Assembly: GCF_000508165.1 (NCBI RefSeq)
Contig: NZ_AYOZ01000045.1
Coordinates: 62,001 to 126,000 of the forward strand
Direction of reading: 5' to 3'
Origin: Marinomonas profundimaris
GTDB taxonomy: Bacteria > Pseudomonadota > Gammaproteobacteria > Pseudomonadales > Marinomonadaceae
DNA: 64,000 nucleotides
Part shown: positions 40,230-51,037 of the stretch, piece by piece
Layout of the letters: every line of letters starts with the position of its first letter
Position numbering within the stretch: the stretch's first letter is position 1
The notes under the pieces: model-generated
Database searches by the model: none
What the model was told of the DNA's origin: nothing
Seen by the model: only the letters and a program-made list of their open reading frames with translations
Program-made: the position numbers and the translations under genes

Positions 40230-42056
40230 ATGCGCCTACTTGCTTTTTTGTTGTTATTTACCTTCCACAGCGTTTCACAGGCTTTCACTTTTGCACCAAC
40301 CACGTCACTCTCTCAGCCTGATTTTTTACCCGTTGAGCAAGCATTCCAACTCTCCATTTCCGCCCCAAAAGATGGCAAGCTCTTCGCCACTTGGCAGATA
40401 AGCGAGGGTTACTATTTATATCAGAAACAATTCGGCCTATCTGAGCAAAACGTGAAAAACCTGCATATTGCGGTGTTCCCTGCTGGAGAAAAAAAACAAG
40501 ACGCCTATTACGGCGACGTGACGGTTTATCGCCACCAATTTGTTTTGCCAATCTATTACGACATTAAACTGCCTGAAGGCACTCAGGTAAACGCCATCCT
40601 CTCTTATCAAGGCTGTGCTGACAAAGGCCTATGTTATGCACCACAAAAAATACCCATACAGTTTACAGTGCCCGCCTTATCGCAAGCAGCCCCAAAAAGC
40701 CTATTAGATAAGCCGACGAATAGTGATTCACGTCATTTTGACAGCAAAAAAACGCTGCCTTCCGACGCACGCTCTGTCAGTCAACTCGTACAAACCACCC
40801 CTTTATGGTTCACACTGACAATTTTGTTCGCACTGGGCTTGTTGCTGTCCTTTACTCCCTGCGTTCTGCCTATGGTCCCTATTGTTAGCGCAATTGTGGT
40901 TGGGACTCGCCATTCAAAATTAGGCGCCTTTTATTACAGCGGTGTTTATGTATTCGCTATGGCTCTCACTTACGCCGCCATTGGTGCATTAGTTGGCATT
41001 TTTGGTACTCAACTCAATTTACAAGCTCAGCTTCAGAACCCGATGCTGCTAACGTTCAGCGCTATTCTCTTTATCGTTCTTGCTTTAGCGATGTTTGGTG
41101 TTTACGAGCTATCACTGCCTACAACGTGGCAACAACGATTAAACGTATCCAACCAATCGAAGATCAGTACATGGCGAACAACAATCAGTGTTTTTATGGC
41201 GGGTGTGTTTTCCACACTCATTGTGTCCCCTTGCGTTTCTGCACCGCTCGCAGGTGTTCTTCTTTATATAAGTGGACAAGGTGATGTCTGGTACGGCGCT
41301 ATGATGTTGTTCATTATGGCTATAGGCATGGGTGTTCCACTGTTATTGGTCGGCCTTTTTGGCCCTAAAATATTACCTAGAAATGGTGAATGGCTTCATG
41401 ACATTAAGGTATTAATGGGGTTTGGGTTGCTCGCCATGTCCATTTGGCTTGTCACTCGCTGGCTACCTGCTAACAGTCATTTGTATTTATGGGGAATGCT
41501 CGCCCTCGCTATGAGTGGCTATTTTATTCATCGTGCACTTCATGTTTCTTCTCACCCTGTGCGTTGGTTTTTCGCCCTAACGCTTTTGTGCATTGGGTTT
41601 GCGGAACTTATCGGCGCTATGACAGATAGCAGCAAGCCATTGCAGCCGTTGGAAAAACTCACCACGATGTCAGCACACTCAACTCAAGAAGTAAGGCTAT
41701 TTGATGCCAGCATCACCAGCTTAAAAGAACTCAATCGCATAATAGAAAATCAAGACCCTCGCCCTATCGTGCTAGATCTCTATGCGGATTGGTGTATCAG
41801 CTGCAAAATAGTAGAAGACCTGTTTGCATCACCAGAAATTCTGCCGATACTTAGCAAAATACAACTGATTCGAGTAGACGTGACAGATAACTCAATCGAG
41901 AACCAGGCACTAATGAAGCACTTCAATCTATTTGGACCTCCTTCATTGGTCTTTTTAGACGCTAATGGCAAAGAAAGAAACGAATTAACCTTAATGGGCG
42001 AACCAACGGCATCCTTATTACTAGAACGCCTAGAAATTATAAGCGCTCAAAAATAA
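40230..42056 (+). CDS. dsbD: Thiol:disulfide interchange protein DsbD
   Basis: 608 residues from the ATG at 40230. A signal peptide, then the periplasmic alpha domain with its redox Cys pair (YQGCADKGLCYAP), eight membrane helices carrying the membrane Cys pair (SFTPCVLPMVPIVSAI and VSPCVSAPLAG), and a C-terminal thioredoxin domain with the active site ADWCISCK. It moves electrons from cytoplasmic thioredoxin to periplasmic DsbC, DsbG and cytochrome c maturation proteins. All six cysteines are present. An in-frame TTG at 40218 is possible. It stands alone, divergent from the lipoprotein gene. Confidence 0.93.
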   Translation: MRLLAFLLLFTFHSVSQAFTFAPTTSLSQPDFLPVEQAFQLSISAPKDGKLFATWQISEGYYLYQKQFGLSEQNVKNLHIAVFPAGEKKQDAYYGDVTVYRHQFVLPIYYDIKLPEGTQVNAILSYQGCADKGLCYAPQKIPIQFTVPALSQAAPKSLLDKPTNSDSRHFDSKKTLPSDARSVSQLVQTTPLWFTLTILFALGLLLSFTPCVLPMVPIVSAIVVGTRHSKLGAFYYSGVYVFAMALTYAAIGALVGIFGTQLNLQAQLQNPMLLTFSAILFIVLALAMFGVYELSLPTTWQQRLNVSNQSKISTWRTTISVFMAGVFSTLIVSPCVSAPLAGVLLYISGQGDVWYGAMMLFIMAIGMGVPLLLVGLFGPKILPRNGEWLHDIKVLMGFGLLAMSIWLVTRWLPANSHLYLWGMLALAMSGYFIHRALHVSSHPVRWFFALTLLCIGFAELIGAMTDSSKPLQPLEKLTTMSAHSTQEVRLFDASITSLKELNRIIENQDPRPIVLDLYADWCISCKIVEDLFASPEILPILSKIQLIRVDVTDNSIENQALMKHFNLFGPPSLVFLDANGKERNELTLMGEPTASLLLERLEIISAQK

Positions 42057-42195
42057 CTCAAAAGAACGAGAGGTTTACAACAGTACAAAAACGAACCAAG
42101 ACAAACATTTTTAGGTTTTTTTGCCGCATAACTGGACAATATCCTGCTTTTTATCGATAATTTCCCGTTACAAGCTTTTACAAATTACATTTTTA

Positions 42196-42240
42196 TAAAA
42201 GCCCTGTTACAGAATAACGTACACAGAATTATAATAGTCA
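42196..42240 (+). promoter_or_regulatory. Putative accB promoter region
   Basis: A perfect -10 box TATAAT lies at 42230-42235; the -35 region (TTACAG, 42207-42212) is poor. An inverted repeat GCTTTTA (42174-42180) with TAAAAGC (42196-42202) lies just upstream and could be an operator. Confidence 0.4.
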
Positions 42241-42288
42241 GTGACGAATACATCACTGAGCCACAAATACAGACAGAAGAGAGTAATC

Positions 42289-42726
42289 ATGGACATTCGT
42301 AAAATCAAAAAACTAATCGAGCTTCTAGAAGAATCAAACGTCTACGAGATTGAGATCAAAGAAGGCGAAGAAGCCGTTCGCATTAGTCGTGGTGGTGCCC
42401 CTGTTATGGCACAAATGCCTGCTCCAATGATGGCCGCTCCTGTTGCTGCACCCGTTGCTGCAGCAACATCTGAAGCACCAGCCGCTATCGCTGGACACAC
42501 TGTTAACTCTCCAATGGTCGGTACTTACTACAAATCTTCAGCTCCAGGCGCTAAAGCGTTCATTGAAGTAGGCCAAAAAGTCAATGCTGGCGATACAATC
42601 TGTATCGTTGAAGCGATGAAAATGATGAACCAAATTGAAGCCGATAAATCTGGCACAATTGGCGCGATTCTTGTTGAAGACGGCGAACCAGTTGAATTCG
42701 ACCAGCCACTTATTACTATCATTTAA
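42289..42726 (+). CDS. accB: Acetyl-CoA carboxylase biotin carboxyl carrier protein
   Basis: 145 residues from the ATG at 42289 (GAGAG upstream), where the family's usual [16 protein letters not shown] begins. A helical start, an alanine-proline-methionine linker (about 45-75) and a C-terminal biotinyl domain with the modified Lys in EAMKM ([13 protein letters not shown]). It carries CO2 on biotin between the carboxylase AccC and the AccAD transferase, the committed step of fatty acid synthesis. accC follows 20 bases later. Confidence 0.97.
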   Translation: MDIRKIKKLIELLEESNVYEIEIKEGEEAVRISRGGAPVMAQMPAPMMAAPVAAPVAAATSEAPAAIAGHTVNSPMVGTYYKSSAPGAKAFIEVGQKVNAGDTICIVEAMKMMNQIEADKSGTIGAILVEDGEPVEFDQPLITII

Positions 42727-42746
42727 TCCAACGCAAAGGTTTCATC

Positions 42747-44087
42747 ATGCTCGATAAGGTATTGATTGCTAACCGAGGCGAAATCGCGCTACGTATTTTA
42801 CGTGCGTGTAAAGAACTCGGTATTAAAACCGTTGCGGTCCATTCTAAAATTGACCGCGACTTACTACACGTGCGCCTTGCAGACGAATCTATCTGTATAG
42901 GGCCAAACCCATCCGCGCAAAGTTACCTAAACATTCCTGCGATCATTAGCGCGGCTGAATTGACAGACACATCTGCCATTCACCCAGGCTATGGTTTTCT
43001 AGCAGAAAATGCAGACTTTGCAGAACAAGTTGAGCGTTCTGGCTTTACTTTCATCGGACCTAAAGCGGAAACCATTCGCTTAATGGGCGATAAAGTATCT
43101 GCCATCAAAGCAATGAAAGCCGCTGGCGTTCCAACGGTGCCTGGTTCAAACGGCCCAGTGCCGACGGATCCTGAAGAATGCCTACGTGTCGCCAATGAAA
43201 TTGGCTTCCCTGTCATCGTCAAAGCAGCAGCAGGCGGCGGTGGTCGTGGTATGCGTGTTGTTCATAATGAAGGCAGCCTTCTAAAATCGATCAGTATCAC
43301 GCAATCTGAAGCGGGTTCATACTTTGGTGACAGCACGGTTTATATGGAAAAATTCCTACAAAACCCACGCCACGTTGAAGTACAAGTATTGGCTGACGGT
43401 CAAGGTAACGCGGTTCATTTGTATGACCGTGACTGTTCTTTGCAACGCCGCCATCAAAAAGTATTGGAAGAAGCACCAGCACCTATGTTGGATGAAGCCT
43501 CTCGCCAAGCGTGCCTAAAATCGTGTGTTGATGCATGCATCAAGATCAACTATCGCGGTGCTGGTACGTTTGAATTCCTATACGAAGACGGCCATTTTTA
43601 CTTTATCGAAATGAACACACGTGTTCAGGTTGAGCATCCAGTTACAGAAATGGTAACGGGCGTAGATATTGTAAAAGAGCAACTTCGCATCGCCAGCGGT
43701 CTACCGTTGTCTTTAAAACAAGAAGACATCAAACTTAACGGCCACGCGGTTGAAGCTCGCATCAACGCAGAAGACTCTAAAACTTTCATGCCTTGCCCAG
43801 GTAAAGTGGAATATTTCCACGCACCAGGCGGCATGGGTGTTCGTGTTGATTCTCACCTATACAGCGGTTACTCAGTACCTCCGACGTATGACTCTATGAT
43901 TGCTAAAATCATCTGTCACGCGCCAGACCGTACCGCCGCTCTAAAACGCCTTTCTGGCGCTTTAGATGAAACCTTTATTGATGGCATTAAAACCAACATC
44001 GAGCTACAAAAAGAGCTAGCGAATGACGCTAACTTCATTGCTGGTGGTGTTAATATCCATTATTTAGAGAAAAAACTCGGTCTGTAA
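42747..44087 (+). CDS. accC: Biotin carboxylase subunit of acetyl-CoA carboxylase
   Basis: 446 residues, the normal length. ATP-grasp enzyme that carboxylates the biotin on AccB using ATP and bicarbonate. Motifs: [20 protein letters not shown] at the start, [15 protein letters not shown], the glycine-rich ATP loop [27 protein letters not shown], and [17 protein letters not shown]. It is the second gene of the accBC operon; a stem-loop follows. Confidence 0.98.
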   Translation: MLDKVLIANRGEIALRILRACKELGIKTVAVHSKIDRDLLHVRLADESICIGPNPSAQSYLNIPAIISAAELTDTSAIHPGYGFLAENADFAEQVERSGFTFIGPKAETIRLMGDKVSAIKAMKAAGVPTVPGSNGPVPTDPEECLRVANEIGFPVIVKAAAGGGGRGMRVVHNEGSLLKSISITQSEAGSYFGDSTVYMEKFLQNPRHVEVQVLADGQGNAVHLYDRDCSLQRRHQKVLEEAPAPMLDEASRQACLKSCVDACIKINYRGAGTFEFLYEDGHFYFIEMNTRVQVEHPVTEMVTGVDIVKEQLRIASGLPLSLKQEDIKLNGHAVEARINAEDSKTFMPCPGKVEYFHAPGGMGVRVDSHLYSGYSVPPTYDSMIAKIICHAPDRTAALKRLSGALDETFIDGIKTNIELQKELANDANFIAGGVNIHYLEKKLGL

Positions 44088-44098
44088 AGACGGTAGCT

Positions 44099-44138
44099 TT
44101 GCCCTTAGTGATGATACAAATCGCTAAGGGCAATCATT
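44099..44138 (+). terminator. Hairpin after accC
   Basis: TTGCCCTTAG and CTAAGGGCAA form a perfect 10-bp stem around a 15-base loop, followed by TCATTTT. Probably a modest terminator between accC and prmA. Confidence 0.7.
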
Positions 44139-44205
44139 TTCCTCTCGCCTCTCGCACCAAGCTTCGCTATTCTATTCCTGTTTGTTTATTGTTGGACTCC
44201 ACTTT

Positions 44206-45096
44206 ATGCCTTGGCTTCAAATACGTATCCATACCACTCCAGATCACGTTCCTGCTTTCGAAGACACACTTCTTGATTGCGGCGCGATGGTCGTCACGTT
44301 TGAAGACGTGCATGACGATCCAGTATACGAACCAGAGCTGAATACAACACCATTATGGAAGAACACCAAAATCACGGGCTTATTCGAAGCCGATGCAGAC
44401 ATCGATCACATCCGTCCGGTCCTTGAACACAAAGCCACTGCGCTTGGCGAAACCGATATCGATATGAAAATAGAGATACTCGAAGACAAAGACTGGGAAA
44501 GAGAATGGATGGACAGCTACCACCCTATTCAGTTTGGCGAACGTCTTTGGGTTTGCCCAAGCTGGCGCGAAGTACCAGACCCTAAAGCCGTCACCTTGAT
44601 GCTTGACCCTGGTTTGGCCTTTGGCACAGGAACTCACCCAACCACAGCACTTTGCCTACAATGGCTTGATAGTATCGACTGCCAAGACAAAACCATCATA
44701 GATTACGGCTGCGGATCCGGCATTCTTGGCATTGCAGGTTTACTACTTGGTGCTAACAACATGGTTGGCATCGACATTGACCCTCAGGCCGTGCAAGCAA
44801 CCGAAGCCAATGCAGAACGCAACAAGATCGACCCGAGCCGTATCGAAGTGAAACTGCCACCTTACGAGTCTGACTTACAAGCAGACATTGTGGTCGCCAA
44901 CATTCTTGCTGGCCCACTTGCTCATCTTGCACCAACGATTTCCGCACTGGTTAAACATGGCGGCCAATTAGCCTTGTCCGGCATACTTGCCAATCAAGCT
45001 GAGGAAGTCATTCAAGCGTACCAAGAATGGTTTACGATTGAGTCAATTACAGAAAGGGAAGAATGGGTTCGCATTGTAGGCACAAAAAACGCATAA
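44206..45096 (+). CDS. prmA: Ribosomal protein L11 methyltransferase
   Basis: 296 residues from the ATG at 44206, matching the family start MPWLQIRIHT. An N-terminal substrate domain and a C-terminal SAM domain with MLDPGLAFGTGTHPTT, DYGCGSGILGIAG and VANILAGPLAHL, all PrmA hallmarks. It trimethylates lysines and the N-terminus of ribosomal protein L11. An in-frame TTG at 44182 is possible but outside the family length. Position after accBC is common in gammaproteobacteria. Confidence 0.96.
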   Translation: MPWLQIRIHTTPDHVPAFEDTLLDCGAMVVTFEDVHDDPVYEPELNTTPLWKNTKITGLFEADADIDHIRPVLEHKATALGETDIDMKIEILEDKDWEREWMDSYHPIQFGERLWVCPSWREVPDPKAVTLMLDPGLAFGTGTHPTTALCLQWLDSIDCQDKTIIDYGCGSGILGIAGLLLGANNMVGIDIDPQAVQATEANAERNKIDPSRIEVKLPPYESDLQADIVVANILAGPLAHLAPTISALVKHGGQLALSGILANQAEEVIQAYQEWFTIESITEREEWVRIVGTKNA

Positions 45097-45141
45097 CGCT
45101 TCATTCATTTTACACCGTTTAAAACAGGAAGATGTATCTCA

Positions 45142-46422
45142 ATGGCCAATAGCTTAATCACACGTTGCCCAAAATGTTCAACCGCATTTCGTGTAAGCGA
45201 TGAAGTATTAAGCATGGCCAAAGGGAAAGTCCGATGCGGTCAGTGCTTTCACATCTTTGACGCAAGCAAACTAACTGACAGCAAGACAGCCTCTGGCAAA
45301 TCTTCTATTGAAACGGTATCGCAACAAGACATCCCTGCTACAAAAGAAGCCGCACAACCTGCAACTCAATCTAAAACAACAGACAAACTTAGCGACGTAA
45401 AACTCACGCCACCAGAAGAAATCGTCAACCCAGACTGGCTTCAGACACTGTTTGACGATGAAGACCTGAGCCCACCAAGCGAAGACGCCCTTGAAAAACT
45501 CACCAGCAATAATGAGCAATCCACCAAGAGCAAATCAAGCCACGACGCTTACCAAGAAACGCCGCAACAACAACCTAACTTAGTAACCAAAACCACTAAA
45601 CGCGCCACGACTGCCACGGAACAAAACGAACCAGCACCGTGGGAGGTTGAGCTTGCCGAAGTGGAAGCGGCGCTCAAAGCAACATCAAGCACACCAACAC
45701 CATCAACCAAAAAACCCATTGAAAAACCACCTTTAACAGAAGCAAGCACACTTTCAGCGCCTACTACCGAACCCGACTATATGGTTGCCTTACACTCTTT
45801 AGCGCAAAGCGCTTCGGAGCAAACTCGACCATCGGATGCAAAAAACCAGCATAGCATTCTTGAGCAACTGTCCGCACAACAAAGTCTCGCGCCACTTTTA
45901 GAAGAAAATGAACCCGCTGCTCGCAAAAAAAACACTCACCCTTGGTTGTGGTTTTTTGCCTCACTATTAGGTGCGGCACTATTATTCGCGCAAGTTGCGA
46001 CACATTTTTTTGTAGAAGGCAGTAGCTCATCCAATTTTCGATCTTTTTACCGAACAATCTGCTCTTATTCAGGCTGCGTTCTACCAAGGTTTGAAGATGT
46101 CAGCGCGATCACGATTCAACATGTGCGCATTCAAAGTCATCCATCCATTCCAAACACACTATTGGTCAACGCCATCATCACCAATACCAGCAATTTTTCC
46201 CAACCCATGCCTAAAATTGCACTGGAGTTTTTCGACTTAAATGGTTTACCCGTTGCAGCAAGACTCTTTGCACCGAGCGATTATTTGCATAAAGACTTTC
46301 TCGACATCACCTATATGCCGCCAAACACCCCCATTCACTTAGTCATTCCAATACAAGACCCAGGCGCTCGAGCCGTCACTCATCAGCTCAGATCCTTCCC
46401 AACAGACACTCGTTCTTACTAG
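45142..46422 (+). CDS. Zinc-ribbon and DUF3426 membrane protein
   Basis: 426 residues. The N-terminus is an MJ0042-type zinc ribbon: CPKCSTAF (C9, C12) and VRCGQCFHIFDAS (two more Cys about residue 33-36). A long low-complexity linker rich in Thr, Ser, Pro and Glu (about 50-260) follows, then one membrane helix (about 267-288) and a periplasmic DUF3426 domain to the end. The function is unknown; the gene often sits between prmA and dusB, as here. Likely an inner-membrane protein with its zinc ribbon in the cytoplasm. Confidence 0.88.
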   Translation: MANSLITRCPKCSTAFRVSDEVLSMAKGKVRCGQCFHIFDASKLTDSKTASGKSSIETVSQQDIPATKEAAQPATQSKTTDKLSDVKLTPPEEIVNPDWLQTLFDDEDLSPPSEDALEKLTSNNEQSTKSKSSHDAYQETPQQQPNLVTKTTKRATTATEQNEPAPWEVELAEVEAALKATSSTPTPSTKKPIEKPPLTEASTLSAPTTEPDYMVALHSLAQSASEQTRPSDAKNQHSILEQLSAQQSLAPLLEENEPAARKKNTHPWLWFFASLLGAALLFAQVATHFFVEGSSSSNFRSFYRTICSYSGCVLPRFEDVSAITIQHVRIQSHPSIPNTLLVNAIITNTSNFSQPMPKIALEFFDLNGLPVAARLFAPSDYLHKDFLDITYMPPNTPIHLVIPIQDPGARAVTHQLRSFPTDTRSY

Positions 46423-46578
46423 TTTTTTGAGTTTTTCGCACTAAGCTGAAAAAAGAACAAAAAATAGTCAACTTTTTAGCCTGTCAAGACTTCAAAAATG
46501 GCAATTGCATAGGTATTATTCACGCCCGCTCGACACTGTCGACGATCTTTAACAATCAATCCAGTATTCAGGAACATC

Positions 46579-47547
46579 ATGGCATTTGCTATTGGCCCGT
46601 ATTGCGTTGACAAACCCGTTATTCTAGCTCCGATGGCTGGTGTAACAGATTTGCCTTTTCGCCGCCTTTGTCATGATCAAGGCGCAGGACTAGTAGTATC
46701 AGAAATGGTCACTTCTGATGTTCGCCTGTGGAACTCGACAAAAAGCCGCCATCGTTTAATTCACGATGCGGAAGTCTCGCCGAGGTCCGTTCAAATCGCT
46801 GGTGGCGATCCAAAAATGATGGCAGAAGCCGCACAACAAAATGTTGAGTTAGGCGCGCAAATCATTGATATCAACATGGGTTGCCCCGCAAAAAAAGTAT
46901 GCAACAAAGCCGCAGGCTCTGCGCTACTTAAAGATGAAGCCCTCGTTCGTGAAATACTGGAATCGGTAGTAAATAGTGTTTCTGTTCCCGTCACGCTAAA
47001 AATCCGCACTGGATGGAGCCTAGACCAGAAAAACGGTCTTGCTATTGCTAAAATGGCGGAAGACATTGGCATTCAAGCCTTGGCTGTTCACGGACGTACT
47101 CGTGAATGCAAATTCCAAGGACAAGTTGAATACGACACAATTGCTGAGATTAAACATCATTTGACCATTCCCGTTTTTGCCAATGGGGATATCAAAGACG
47201 TGCACTCTGCTAAATTTGTGAAAGATTACACTAAGGCGGATGGCATCATGATTGGGCGAGCTGCCCAAGGAAGACCATGGATTTTTCGTGAAATAAATCA
47301 CTATTTACAAACCAATGAATTGTTAGCACCTCCATCTTTATCTGAGGTGAGACAGCTTGTTATTAACCATGTCAGCGCCTTACACCAATTTTATGGTGAT
47401 TATTTAGGCGTGCGAATTGCTCGCAAGCATGTTGGTTGGTACTTGCAGACGTTAGCGGATAAAACACAATTTCGCAGCCTGTTTAATCGTATTGATAATA
47501 CGCAAGAACAGCTTGATAAATTGGAAGAGTTCTTTGTTTGCCAATAG
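46579..47547 (+). CDS. dusB: tRNA-dihydrouridine synthase B
   Basis: 322 residues. FMN-dependent TIM barrel that reduces uridine 17 or nearby uridines of tRNA. Family signs: VILAPMAGVTDLPFRRLC at the start, the catalytic Cys in NMGCPAKKVCNKAAGSALL, LKIRTGW, AVHGRTRECKF and ANGDI with GIMIGRAAQGRPW. It lies upstream of fis, the conserved dusB-fis operon of gammaproteobacteria. The spacing to fis is 118 bases. Confidence 0.97.
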   Translation: MAFAIGPYCVDKPVILAPMAGVTDLPFRRLCHDQGAGLVVSEMVTSDVRLWNSTKSRHRLIHDAEVSPRSVQIAGGDPKMMAEAAQQNVELGAQIIDINMGCPAKKVCNKAAGSALLKDEALVREILESVVNSVSVPVTLKIRTGWSLDQKNGLAIAKMAEDIGIQALAVHGRTRECKFQGQVEYDTIAEIKHHLTIPVFANGDIKDVHSAKFVKDYTKADGIMIGRAAQGRPWIFREINHYLQTNELLAPPSLSEVRQLVINHVSALHQFYGDYLGVRIARKHVGWYLQTLADKTQFRSLFNRIDNTQEQLDKLEEFFVCQ

Positions 47548-47665
47548 GCAAACGAACCTTACACTTAATGTACTGATTATCAAAAAAGAAGTCCTAGATC
47601 GCTCTTCTCGATGATACTCAATGCACATTAAAAAATGGTTAGCTTTAAAAATAGAAGGTCATTCT

Positions 47666-47944
47666 GTGGTAGAACAAACTCATACTCATACGTTTCAAGC
47701 CGCTTCTTCAGAGCAGTCACAAACCCTACGTGACAACGTTGAAAAAGCATTGCAAAACTATTTCGCTCATCTTGATGGGCAGCCAATAACAGACTTATAT
47801 CAGTTAGTCTTAGCAGAGGTTGAGGCGCCTTTGTTAGAGTCTGTCATGAGCTACACAAAGGATAACCAAACAAAAGCATCCACCATCCTCGGTTTAAACC
47901 GAGGCACACTTCGCAAGAAGTTGAAGCAATACGGCATGCTATAA
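47666..47944 (+). CDS. fis: DNA-binding protein Fis
   Basis: 92 residues if started at the GTG at 47666, which has GAAGG seven to eight bases upstream and gives the usual Fis length (about 98). An in-frame ATG at 47621 would add 15 residues without a ribosome binding site. The C-terminal half, from [19 protein letters not shown] through the helix-turn-helix [20 protein letters not shown] and ending YGML, is very close to E. coli Fis. A nucleoid protein that bends DNA and activates stable RNA promoters. A palindromic terminator follows. Confidence 0.93.
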   Translation: MVEQTHTHTFQAASSEQSQTLRDNVEKALQNYFAHLDGQPITDLYQLVLAEVEAPLLESVMSYTKDNQTKASTILGLNRGTLRKKLKQYGML

Positions 47945-47952
47945 GCACAAAG

Positions 47953-47979
47953 AAAAAAGGGCGAATTCGCCCTTTTTTT
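47953..47979. terminator. Terminator of the dusB-fis operon
   Basis: AAAGGGCGAATTCGCCCTTT is a full palindrome flanked by A-run and seven T. Confidence 0.9.
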
Positions 47980-48030
47980 CGTATTACCCTCCCCATGTTT
48001 ATTTAGTGTTAATTAATTGTGAGAACCATG

Positions 48031-49608
48031 ATGGCAAATCAAAAAACAGTTACTCCAATCAAACGCGCGTTAATCAGCGTTTCCGACAAAACAGGCATTG
48101 TCGAATTCGCACGTGAACTAACCGCTCAAGGCGTTGAGATCCTTTCTACTGGTGGCACTTACCGTCTACTATTGGACAACAACGTTAAAGCAACGGAAGT
48201 ATCTGACTACACAGGCTTCCCAGAAATGATGGATGGCCGTGTTAAAACACTTCACCCGAAAGTGCACGGTGGCATACTTGGTCGTCGTGATATCGACGGC
48301 GCCATCATGAAAGAACACGGCATCGACGAAATCGACATGGTTGTGGTTAACCTTTACCCATTCGAAGCAACCATTGAGCGCCCAGATTGCGACCTACCAA
48401 TGGCGATTGAAAACATCGACATCGGCGGCCCAACCATGGTTCGCTCTGCGGCAAAAAATCACAAAGACGTTGCGATCGTCGTTTCTCCATCGAGTTATGA
48501 CAGCCTATTAGCGTCACTGAAAGCAGATGGCGGTCTAACTTACGACCAACGCTTTGATCTTGCTGTACAGGCCTTCGAACACACATCTCATTACGACGGC
48601 GCAATTGCTAACTTCCTAGGCAAAAAAGTAGAAGGCGGTAGCGAAGATTTCGCTCGCACCTTCAACCTACAATTCCACAAACAAGAAGAAATGCGCTACG
48701 GTGAAAATCCTCATCAGAAAGCCGCTTTCTATGTGGAATCCAATCCCAAAGAAGCGTCCATCAGCACAGCAAAACAAATTCAAGGCAAAGCACTCTCTTA
48801 CAACAACATCGCCGATACTGACGCCGCACTTGAATGCGTAAAAAGCTTCGATAAGCCAGCGTGCGTGATCGTTAAACACGCTAACCCATGCGGTGTTGCA
48901 ACGGCCACGTCTCAGCTTGAAGCCTACGATCTTGCTTTCCAAACAGACCCAACGTCTGCCTTTGGCGGCATCATTGCCTTCAACCAGGAATTGGATGCAA
49001 AAACAGCGCAAGCCATTGTTGATCGTCAATTCGTTGAAGTCATCATTGCGCCAAGCGTGAGCAAAGAGGCCGCAGACATCGTGGCCGCGAAACAAAACGT
49101 ACGCCTACTTGAGTGCGGCCAATGGTCTGCAAACAAGCCAACTGCGCTGGATTACAAGCGTGTTAATGGTGGTTTGTTGGTTCAAGACCGTGACGACGGC
49201 GTGATTACTCTAGACGATCTTAAAATTGTCTCTAAACGCCAGCCTAGCGAAGAAGAACTTAAAGATCTTCTGTTCGCTTGGAAAGTCGCTAAATTCGTTA
49301 AATCCAATGCGATTGTTTACGCCAAAGCTGAGCAAACTATCGGCGTTGGCGCAGGCCAAATGAGCCGTGTTTACAGTGCAAAAATCGCAGGTATTAAAGC
49401 CGCGGACGAGAACCTAGAAGTGGTTGGCTCTGTGATGGCCTCTGATGCATTCTTCCCATTCCGCGACGGCATCGACGCGGCGGCAGCAGCCGGTATTACG
49501 GCTGTTATCCAGCCTGGTGGCTCTATGCGTGACGCTGAAGTTATTGCTGCCGCTGACGAAGCAGGCATGGCGATGGTCTTCACTGGCATGCGTCATTTCC
49601 GTCACTAA
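48031..49608 (+). CDS. purH: Bifunctional AICAR formyltransferase/IMP cyclohydrolase
   Basis: 525 residues from the ATG at 48031 (ATG at 48028 also possible). The last two steps of purine synthesis. N-terminal IMP cyclohydrolase (about 1-195: [41 protein letters not shown]) and C-terminal AICAR formyltransferase ([41 protein letters not shown]). Both active sites look complete. It is followed by purD 49 bases later, the common purHD operon. Confidence 0.98.
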   Translation: MANQKTVTPIKRALISVSDKTGIVEFARELTAQGVEILSTGGTYRLLLDNNVKATEVSDYTGFPEMMDGRVKTLHPKVHGGILGRRDIDGAIMKEHGIDEIDMVVVNLYPFEATIERPDCDLPMAIENIDIGGPTMVRSAAKNHKDVAIVVSPSSYDSLLASLKADGGLTYDQRFDLAVQAFEHTSHYDGAIANFLGKKVEGGSEDFARTFNLQFHKQEEMRYGENPHQKAAFYVESNPKEASISTAKQIQGKALSYNNIADTDAALECVKSFDKPACVIVKHANPCGVATATSQLEAYDLAFQTDPTSAFGGIIAFNQELDAKTAQAIVDRQFVEVIIAPSVSKEAADIVAAKQNVRLLECGQWSANKPTALDYKRVNGGLLVQDRDDGVITLDDLKIVSKRQPSEEELKDLLFAWKVAKFVKSNAIVYAKAEQTIGVGAGQMSRVYSAKIAGIKAADENLEVVGSVMASDAFFPFRDGIDAAAAAGITAVIQPGGSMRDAEVIAAADEAGMAMVFTGMRHFRH

Positions 49609-49657
49609 TCGTCGTTATTGATAACGTCTAAAATATTGACAATAAAGGATGAACAGA

Positions 49658-50944
49658 ATGAAAGTTCTTATTATTGGTAATGGCGGTCGTGAACATGCTT
49701 TAGCATGGAAGACGGCAGAATCAAGCCAAGTAGAAAAGATTTTTGTTGCGCCAGGCAATGCCGGCTCAGCAATGGAAAACAAAGTAGAGAACGTCAATAT
49801 TGGTGTGACCGACATTAATGCGCTCGTGGCATTTGCTAAAAAAGAAGCCATCGATCTCACCATCGTTGGCCCTGAAGCACCGCTAGTAATCGGTGTTGTT
49901 GATGCATTTGAAAAAGAAGGTTTGGCTATCTTTGGCCCAACCGCTGCCGCAGCACAATTGGAAGGCTCTAAAGCCTTTACGAAAGATTTTTTAGCGCGTC
50001 ATAACATCCCAACAGCGGCGTATGGCAACTTCACTGAAATTGCACCTGCTGTGGCTTACATCAAACAGCAAGGCGCGCCAATCGTTGTTAAAGCCGATGG
50101 CCTAGCCGCCGGTAAAGGCGTAATTTTGGCGCAAACAGAAGCCGAAGCGATCGAAGCCGTTGAAGACATGCTACAAGGCAATGCCTTTGGCGATGCGGGC
50201 AGCCGCGTGGTTATCGAAGAATTTTTAACGGGCGAAGAAGCCAGCTTCATTTGCATGGTGGATGGCGAAACCGTGCTACCAATGGCCACCAGCCAAGACC
50301 ATAAAGCGCGCGATAATGGCGATTTAGGACCAAACACGGGCGGCATGGGTGCTTATTCACCTGCTCCGGTTGTGACACCAGAAATTCATGATCGCATCAT
50401 GAACGAAGTGATTATGCCAACGGTAAAAGGCATGAACGCGGAAGGCAACCGCTACCGTGGATTCTTATACGCTGGCGTAATGATTGCGGCCGACGGCACA
50501 CCAAAGACATTGGAATACAACTGTCGTTTTGGTGATCCAGAAACACAGCCTATCATGATGCGTTTGCGTTCTGATTTGGCTCAAATGTGTTTGGCGGCGA
50601 TCAATGGCAAGCTAGACTCCGTCGAAGCCGATTGGGACCCTCGTGCAAGCTTAGGCGTCGTTCTTGCTGCTGGGGGCTACCCAGCTGATTACCCAAAAGG
50701 CGACGTCATCACAGGTTATGATGCTGCGCTACCGGCCCATCAGAAAGTGTTTCAAGCAGGTACAGCTATGAAAGACGGCAAGGTCGTAACAAATGGCGGC
50801 CGTGTACTTTGCGCTGTTTCACTTGGCGACACCGTTGCAGAAGCGCAAGCGGGTGCATACGACGTTGTTAACAAGATTTCTTGGGACAAGGTGTATTTCC
50901 GCACCGACATTGGCCACCGCGCCATTGCTCGTGAGCAGAAATAA
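49658..50944 (+). CDS. purD: Phosphoribosylamine--glycine ligase
   Basis: 428 residues from the ATG at 49658, with AAGGA eight bases upstream. ATP-grasp enzyme that joins glycine to phosphoribosylamine, the second step of purine synthesis. Motifs: KVLIIGNGGREHALAWK, VGPEAPLVIG, KADGLAAGKGVILA, ATSQDHKARDNGDLGPNTGG and EYNCRFGDPETQPI. Second gene of purHD; a strong terminator follows. Confidence 0.98.
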   Translation: MKVLIIGNGGREHALAWKTAESSQVEKIFVAPGNAGSAMENKVENVNIGVTDINALVAFAKKEAIDLTIVGPEAPLVIGVVDAFEKEGLAIFGPTAAAAQLEGSKAFTKDFLARHNIPTAAYGNFTEIAPAVAYIKQQGAPIVVKADGLAAGKGVILAQTEAEAIEAVEDMLQGNAFGDAGSRVVIEEFLTGEEASFICMVDGETVLPMATSQDHKARDNGDLGPNTGGMGAYSPAPVVTPEIHDRIMNEVIMPTVKGMNAEGNRYRGFLYAGVMIAADGTPKTLEYNCRFGDPETQPIMMRLRSDLAQMCLAAINGKLDSVEADWDPRASLGVVLAAGGYPADYPKGDVITGYDAALPAHQKVFQAGTAMKDGKVVTNGGRVLCAVSLGDTVAEAQAGAYDVVNKISWDKVYFRTDIGHRAIAREQK

Positions 50945-50973
50945 TTCAGACTCAGGTTACTGCTGTCTGACAT

Positions 50974-51002
50974 AAAAAAGGCCTCTATTGAGGCCTTTTT
51001 TC
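50974..51002. terminator. Terminator of purHD
   Basis: AAAAAAGGCCTC and GAGGCCTTTTTT pair with loop TATT; T-run follows. It lies between the convergent purD and small membrane protein genes and may serve both. Confidence 0.93.
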
Positions 51003-51037
51003 ATCTAACGCTGTTATTTCTAATGCTTTTATTCGAG